A program made the translations under genes and the position numbers. This document shows positions 5,006 through 8,341 of a DNA stretch of 8,341 bases, piece by piece; the first letter of the stretch is position 1, and every line of letters begins with the position of its first letter. The stretch is from assembly GCA_015491275.1 (NCBI GenBank), contig WFWF01000155.1, forward strand, positions 1 through 8,341, read 5' to 3'. The DNA comes from Aquificales bacterium. Its GTDB lineage: Bacteria; Aquificota; Aquificia; Aquificales; Aquificaceae. Under the pieces are notes generated by a model, which saw only the letters and a list, made by a program, of their open reading frames with translations, was not told the DNA's origin and did no database searches.

Positions 5006-5466
5006 CACTTCTTCTTAACCGCCTTGGCACTTTTTTCAGGATGACCCCTGAAGGTTCGCGTAGGTGCAAACTCACCGAGTTTATGCCCTACCATGTCCTG
5101 AGTAATATAAACGGGAATAAAGGTTTTACCGTTGTGCACGGCTATGGTGTGCCCGACAAACTCGGGTATAATAGTTGTTGACCGATTGTATGTTTTTATA
5201 ACCTTCCTTTCACCCTGTTCGTTCATTTCCCTTATCTTCTTCCACAGTTTGGGATGAACCCAAGCTTTTTTATTAACAAGCTTCCTGTACTCCTCCCACA
5301 CCTCGTTGTATTTCTTTATTGCCCTTTCAAGCATCTCCGGATCTTTTCTTTTCTGGGCATACCTGACCTTTTTGTATATTCTCTGAGTTTTTTTATAAAG
5401 CCTGTAAAATTTATCAAGATCCTCTATAAGCTTGTTCCTTTTATTCCACGCACCCCTGAATCCCAT
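5005..5466 (-). CDS. rpsS: 30S ribosomal protein uS19 with long N-terminal extension
   Basis: uS19 sits in the 30S head beside uS13, close to the A-site tRNA and the intersubunit bridges. The canonical protein, about 92 residues, is found in residues 64 to 153: KKAWVHPKLWKKIREMNEQG, RSTTIIPEFVGHTIAVHNGK, VYITQDMVGHKLGEFAPTRTFRGH and a basic tail. It is preceded by about 62 extra residues (MGFRGAWNKRNKLIEDLDKF onward), highly charged and aromatic, with no helix breaker except Pro43. They look like two alpha-helices joined by a KRKDPE turn. The ATG overlaps the rplB stop (TGATG) with GGAGGA about 10 nt upstream, and no other start with a ribosome-binding site lies near the domain start, so the extension is probably genuine. 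From memory, Aquifex uS19 is also long, so this may be a lineage trait. Confidence 0.96.
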   Translation of the reverse strand: MGFRGAWNKRNKLIEDLDKFYRLYKKTQRIYKKVRYAQKRKDPEMLERAIKKYNEVWEEYRKLVNKKAWVHPKLWKKIREMNEQGERKVIKTYNRSTTIIPEFVGHTIAVHNGKTFIPVYITQDMVGHKLGEFAPTRTFRGHPEKSAKAVKKK

Positions 5467-6329
5467 CAGACTTTTCCTCCTTTTCGCGTAACAAGAATAA
5501 ATTTATTTTTAGCCTTTTTGCCTCTCTTAGTCTTATAACCCTTTGTCTTCCAACCCCAAGGTGATTCAGGATGCTTACCCTTAGTTTTACCTTCACCGCC
5601 TCCGTGGGGATGATCAACAGGATTCATAGCTGTTCCCCTTACAGAAGGTCTCCACCCGAGCCATCTGTATCTTCCCGCTTTTCCATATTTTATAAGCTCA
5701 TGCTCCGCGAGACCTACCGTACCGATGGTTGCCATGCATTTTAGATTTATCAATCTCACTTCACCAGATGGCAATCTTACTTGGGCGTATTTGTCACTCT
5801 TTCCAAGTATCTGAGCCGAAGTGCCCGCAGCCCTCACTATTTTACCGCCCCTTCCAGGCACAAGTTCTATGTTGTGTATAAATGTACCGTCGGGTATATA
5901 TTTAAGGGGCAGAGCATTACCAGGTTTTATTTCGGGAAGCTCCTTACCCGCCTCAGCGTCTTCATAACTTATGGAAACCACCGTATCACCCACCTTCAAA
6001 CCTTCGGGCCATATTATGTATCTCTTTTCACCGTCAAGGTAATGTAAAAGGGCAATCCTTGCAGATCTGAAAGGATCATACTCTATGGATACAACCTTAG
6101 CAGGTACAAGGCTTTTATCCCTTTTAAAATCAATAAGCCTGTATCTTTTCTTATGACCGCCCCCCCTGTGTCTTGCTGTTATTTTACCTTGTTGTCTTGA
6201 TCTCCCCTTAGCCCTTACCCAATGAACAAGCAGAGACTTTTCCGGCTCATCTTTCGTGAGCTCAGCAAAATCATAGAGAATCGCATGTCTCTGCCCGTTT
6301 GTAACAGGTTTAAGCTTCCTTACACCCAT
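5466..6329 (-). CDS. rplB: 50S ribosomal protein uL2
   Basis: uL2 is a primary 23S rRNA binder needed for subunit association and for the peptidyl-transferase centre. The N-terminus MGVRKLKPVTNGQRH, the GKITARHRGGGHKKRYR segment, the SH3-like core with ARIALLHYLDGEKRYIIWPE, and the invariant MNPVDHPHGGGEGK (residues 235 to 248, with His240 and His242) are all present. The length, 287, is about 12 residues above the common 275, spread over the N-terminal and middle parts. The ATG at 6329 is preceded by AAGGAGCG. It starts 12 nt after the rplW stop, the widest gap in the block, and its stop overlaps the rpsS start by one base. Confidence 0.97.
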   Translation of the reverse strand: MGVRKLKPVTNGQRHAILYDFAELTKDEPEKSLLVHWVRAKGRSRQQGKITARHRGGGHKKRYRLIDFKRDKSLVPAKVVSIEYDPFRSARIALLHYLDGEKRYIIWPEGLKVGDTVVSISYEDAEAGKELPEIKPGNALPLKYIPDGTFIHNIELVPGRGGKIVRAAGTSAQILGKSDKYAQVRLPSGEVRLINLKCMATIGTVGLAEHELIKYGKAGRYRWLGWRPSVRGTAMNPVDHPHGGGEGKTKGKHPESPWGWKTKGYKTKRGKKAKNKFILVTRKGGKV

Positions 6330-6341
6330 CTTAACCGCTCC

Positions 6342-6644
6342 TTAAAAGTTAACAAGATCTATTTTATTATCAGGGGCAAGAGTTACTATAGCCTTCTTAT
6401 ACTTCCTCGTAGTGCCGTACCTTCTGAATCTTCCGAATATCCTCTTCTTTTTGGGTTTAACTATCACAGTGTTAACCTTCTTCACCTTTACCTTAAACAG
6501 CTCCTCAACAGCCCATTTTATCTCATGCTTGCTTGCATCAAGGGCAACTTCAAAGGTGTATTTATTATAGTCATCCATTAATCTGTTACTCTTTTCCGTT
6601 ATAATGGGCCTTATAATTATCTCGTAGGGCTTTTTCCTGCTCAT
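6342..6644 (-). CDS. rplW: 50S ribosomal protein uL23
   Basis: uL23 lines the exit of the peptide tunnel and is the docking site for trigger factor and the signal recognition particle. The conserved RPIITEKS near the start keeps the glutamate (Glu17) equivalent to the trigger-factor contact in E. coli. It is followed by YTFEVALDASKHEIKWAVEE, FKVKVKKVNTV and the basic loop KPKKKRIFGRFRRYGTTRKYK. It is 100 residues long, as expected. The start overlaps the rplD stop as ATGA, with GAGAGG and AGGGGT upstream. Confidence 0.97.
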   Translation of the reverse strand: MSRKKPYEIIIRPIITEKSNRLMDDYNKYTFEVALDASKHEIKWAVEELFKVKVKKVNTVIVKPKKKRIFGRFRRYGTTRKYKKAIVTLAPDNKIDLVNF

Positions 6645-7240
6645 ACCCCTAACCTCTCATAAATTTTGTCTATACTCTCCTTTAAAAGCAGCAGTTTGTC
6701 ACTCCACAATATGTCATAAACATTAAGACCTTCAACAGGTAATACTTTAACATTTTTAAGATTTCTGAAAGACTTCATTATAACCTCATCCTTTTGAGGC
6801 AAGACTATCAAAACTTTATTATTCTCAACACCTTTATTTTTTAGGAATTCTAAAGCTCTTTTTGTTTTGGGCACATCTCCTATATCTATTTTGTCTTCTA
6901 TTAATATGTTTCCTTCCTTAGCCCTTACGGAAAGTGCCATCTTTAAACCGAGTCTTCTTACCTTTTTGGGAAGAGGATACCAGTAATCCTTCGGTTTGGG
7001 ACCGTGGGCAACTCCACCTCCCACAAATATGTTGGCTCCCCTATCACCGTGCCTTGCATGACCTGTTCCCTTTTGAGGTAACAGTTTTCTACCGCTGTAT
7101 GAGACTTCTCCTCTTGTCTTTGTGCTATGAGTTCCACTTCTCCGCGCAGCAAGTTGCCATTTAACAACTTCCCACAATACATGTTTATTAACCTCAACAT
7201 TAAAGACTTCGTCTTTTAATTCAATACCGCCGATTTTCAT
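6641..7240 (-). CDS. rplD: 50S ribosomal protein uL4
   Basis: uL4 builds the tunnel constriction with its long loop and in some bacteria represses its own operon. The loop, about residues 40 to 88, contains TKTRGEVSYSGRKLLPQKGT, GHARHGDR and FVGGGVAHGPKPKDYWY. The globular domain follows with RRLGLKMALSVRAKEG and VLIVLP. It is 199 residues long, at the shorter end of the usual range. The ATG overlaps the rplC stop (ATGA) with AGGAGAGG just upstream. Whether uL4 regulates this operon cannot be told: no S10 leader is visible because rpsJ follows tuf directly. Confidence 0.97.
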   Translation of the reverse strand: MKIGGIELKDEVFNVEVNKHVLWEVVKWQLAARRSGTHSTKTRGEVSYSGRKLLPQKGTGHARHGDRGANIFVGGGVAHGPKPKDYWYPLPKKVRRLGLKMALSVRAKEGNILIEDKIDIGDVPKTKRALEFLKNKGVENNKVLIVLPQKDEVIMKSFRNLKNVKVLPVEGLNVYDILWSDKLLLLKESIDKIYERLGV

Positions 7241-7947
7241 ACTTCCTCTCCTGCCTTAATTAATTCCTCATTAATATGCTTCAACCTCTGCAGTTTTAAT
7301 CTTTGACTTTTACGATTACCTATCTTACTCTTCTCAATATAGACTATACCCTTTGAAGGTCCAGGGACACTGCCTTTGACAAGGATAACATTCCTTTCGG
7401 GAATTATATCTACAATAAAGAGTCCCTGAACCCTCACAGTTTCATTTCCGTAATGACCAGCCATTTTCTTACCTTTCCATACTCTTCCCGGATCAGTTCT
7501 GTTACCTATTGCACCGACAGCCCTGTGATATCTATGACCGTGTGAACGGGGAAATCCGGAAAAATCCCACCTTTTCATAGTACCTGCAAATCCTCTACCC
7601 TTTGATGTACCAACAACATCAACCAAATCACCCGCATTAAAAACATCCGTTATTCCAAGCTGTTGACCTTCCTTGAAGGAAGAAACATCGTCAACCTTGA
7701 ACTCCTTAAGCACCTTTAAAGGCTTTAAACCTACCTTTTGAAACTTTATAAGCATCGGCTTAGTAGTATTCTTTTCCTTTTCTTCAAAAGCTCCCACCTG
7801 TACAGCGGAATATCCATCTCTTTCCACGGTTTTAACTTGAACGATATAATTTGCAGGTATTTCTATAGCGGTAACAGGCAAAGCAGTACCATCCTTCAAA
7901 AACACCTGCGTCATACCGAGCTTTTTACCTATCATTCCCAAAGGCAT
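7237..7947 (-). CDS. rplC: 50S ribosomal protein uL3
   Basis: uL3 is an early assembly protein whose loop reaches the peptidyl-transferase centre. It begins MPLGMIGKKLGMTQVF and shows SKGRGFAGTMKRW, the loop GAIGNRTDPGRVWKGKKMAG (residues 145 to 164) and VKGSVPGPSKG. It is 236 residues long, about 26 more than the common 206 to 210; the excess is a basic C-terminal tail after IEKSKIG. The position matching the glutamine methylated by PrmB in E. coli (Gln150) is threonine (Thr151). The gene starts 4 nt after rpsJ with GAGGGG about 10 nt upstream, and its stop overlaps rplD. Confidence 0.97.
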   Translation of the reverse strand: MPLGMIGKKLGMTQVFLKDGTALPVTAIEIPANYIVQVKTVERDGYSAVQVGAFEEKEKNTTKPMLIKFQKVGLKPLKVLKEFKVDDVSSFKEGQQLGITDVFNAGDLVDVVGTSKGRGFAGTMKRWDFSGFPRSHGHRYHRAVGAIGNRTDPGRVWKGKKMAGHYGNETVRVQGLFIVDIIPERNVILVKGSVPGPSKGIVYIEKSKIGNRKSQRLKLQRLKHINEELIKAGEEV

Positions 7948-7951
7948 ATCT

Positions 7952-8266
7952 CTAACCCCTCATTTTTACTTCCACATCAACACCCGCGGGAAGATTTATT
8001 TCCATAAGGGATTCTATCGTTTGAGGTGTTATCCTTGTAATGTCAAGTATCCTGCTGTGCTCCCTTATTTCAAAGTGCTCTCTTGATTGATCAAACTTAT
8101 GAGGTGATCTCAATACCGCCCATCTTCTTCTTCTCGTAGGGAGAGGAATAGGACCTTTTACCATACCACCCGTTCTTTTTACGGTTTCAATTATCTGCTT
8201 TATTGACTGATCAAGAAGTCTGTGATCGTACGACCTCAGCTTTATGCGAATCCTGTCTTGCTCCAT
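7952..8266 (-). CDS. rpsJ: 30S ribosomal protein uS10
   Basis: uS10 is part of the 30S head and, in bacteria that have it, also partners NusB in antitermination. The 104-residue chain matches the family closely: MEQDRIRIKLRSYDHRLLDQ, KRTGGMVKGPIPLPTRRRR (residues 30 to 48, the start of the extended loop), REHFEIREHSRILDI, and the C-terminal LPAGVDVEVKM. Three ATG codons stand in a row (8272, 8269, 8266). I chose the third because the ribosome-binding site GGGAG directly touches the first ATG and lies at normal distance only from the third, and because E. coli uS10 begins at the same residue. The first ATG would add two methionines. It follows tuf directly. Confidence 0.96.
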   Translation of the reverse strand: MEQDRIRIKLRSYDHRLLDQSIKQIIETVKRTGGMVKGPIPLPTRRRRWAVLRSPHKFDQSREHFEIREHSRILDITRITPQTIESLMEINLPAGVDVEVKMRG

Positions 8267-8272
8267 CATCAT

Positions 8273-8277
8273 CTCCC
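8273..8277 (-). promoter_or_regulatory. Ribosome-binding site of rpsJ at the tuf stop codon
   Basis: The minus strand reads GGGAG and shares its first G with the TAG stop of tuf. It is 0, 3 and 6 nt from the three successive ATG codons of rpsJ, which favours the third as the true start. The closeness suggests that ribosomes ending tuf translation feed rpsJ. Confidence 0.55.
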
Positions 8278-8341
8278 TACTCTAAGATTTTGGTAATTAC
8301 TCCAGCACCTACTGTCCTTCCTCCCTCCCTTATAGCAAACC
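8277..8341 (-). CDS. tuf: C-terminal end of elongation factor Tu, cut by the window edge
   Basis: EF-Tu is the GTPase that delivers aminoacyl-tRNA to the ribosome. Only its last 20 codons are here, reading FAIREGGRTVGAGVITKILE before a TAG stop, the unmistakable EF-Tu C-terminus (domain III). The gene continues beyond the right edge. Its stop is 4 nt from the first possible rpsJ start, with no space for a promoter or terminator, so the str-type block (probably with fusA upstream, not visible) and the S10 block are joined. An archaeal-type EF-1 alpha would not end this way. Confidence 0.95.
   Translation of the reverse strand, partial: FAIREGGRTVGAGVITKILE

Noticed and set aside
4994..5008. 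GTG start for rplV overlapping the rpsS stop
   Set aside because: The Shine-Dalgarno sequence falls inside the frame that the GTG would open, and family members start at the residue encoded at 4993.

Overview
The window reads as chromosomal DNA of a thermophilic bacterium, most likely of the Aquificaceae (Aquifex/Hydrogenobacter/Thermocrinis-like). The pointers are a tuf-S10 gene fusion, a uS19 with a long N-terminal extension of a kind I associate from memory with this lineage, lysine/glutamate-rich proteins with many AGG/AGA and ATA codons, and purine-rich sense strands. The lineage is inferred from sequence style, not from a database match.

Layout, right to left, because almost everything is on the minus strand. 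The last 20 codons of EF-Tu (tuf) enter at the right edge and are followed, 10 nt or less away, by a very compact S10 operon: rpsJ, rplC, rplD, rplW, rplB, rpsS, rplV, rpsC, rplP, rpmC, rpsQ. Gene junctions are ATGA or TGATG-type overlaps or gaps of at most 12 nt, and most genes have a clear Shine-Dalgarno sequence, often inside the preceding gene. The operon does not continue into the usual spc block (rplN, rplX, rplE and so on). Instead rlpA, a secreted septal/peptidoglycan protein, starts inside the 3' end of rpsQ and is followed 5 nt later by alr (alanine racemase). No terminator-like hairpin was seen anywhere between rpsJ and alr, so ribosomal and cell-wall genes may share one long transcript.

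The left part differs. pabB (aminodeoxychorismate synthase component I, folate pathway) is the only clear plus-strand gene; its 3' end overlaps the 3' end of alr by 27 bp, tail to tail. Divergent from pabB, with start codons 21 bp apart, is a short minus-strand gene that looks like a family-2 glycosyltransferase with its middle deleted. It is followed by the first 30 codons of a hydrophobic membrane protein that runs off the left edge, too short for a standard ORF list but with a strong ribosome-binding site; it could be an O-antigen ligase/polymerase.

I found no mobile element, CRISPR array, RNA gene or convincing unknown system. The points most worth a second look are the extended uS19, the S10 operon rewired to rlpA-alr, an RlpA with serine at a usually conserved histidine, the glycosyltransferase remnant, and the crowded divergent start region of pabB, which holds an 8-codon upstream reading frame overlapping the pabB start codon.
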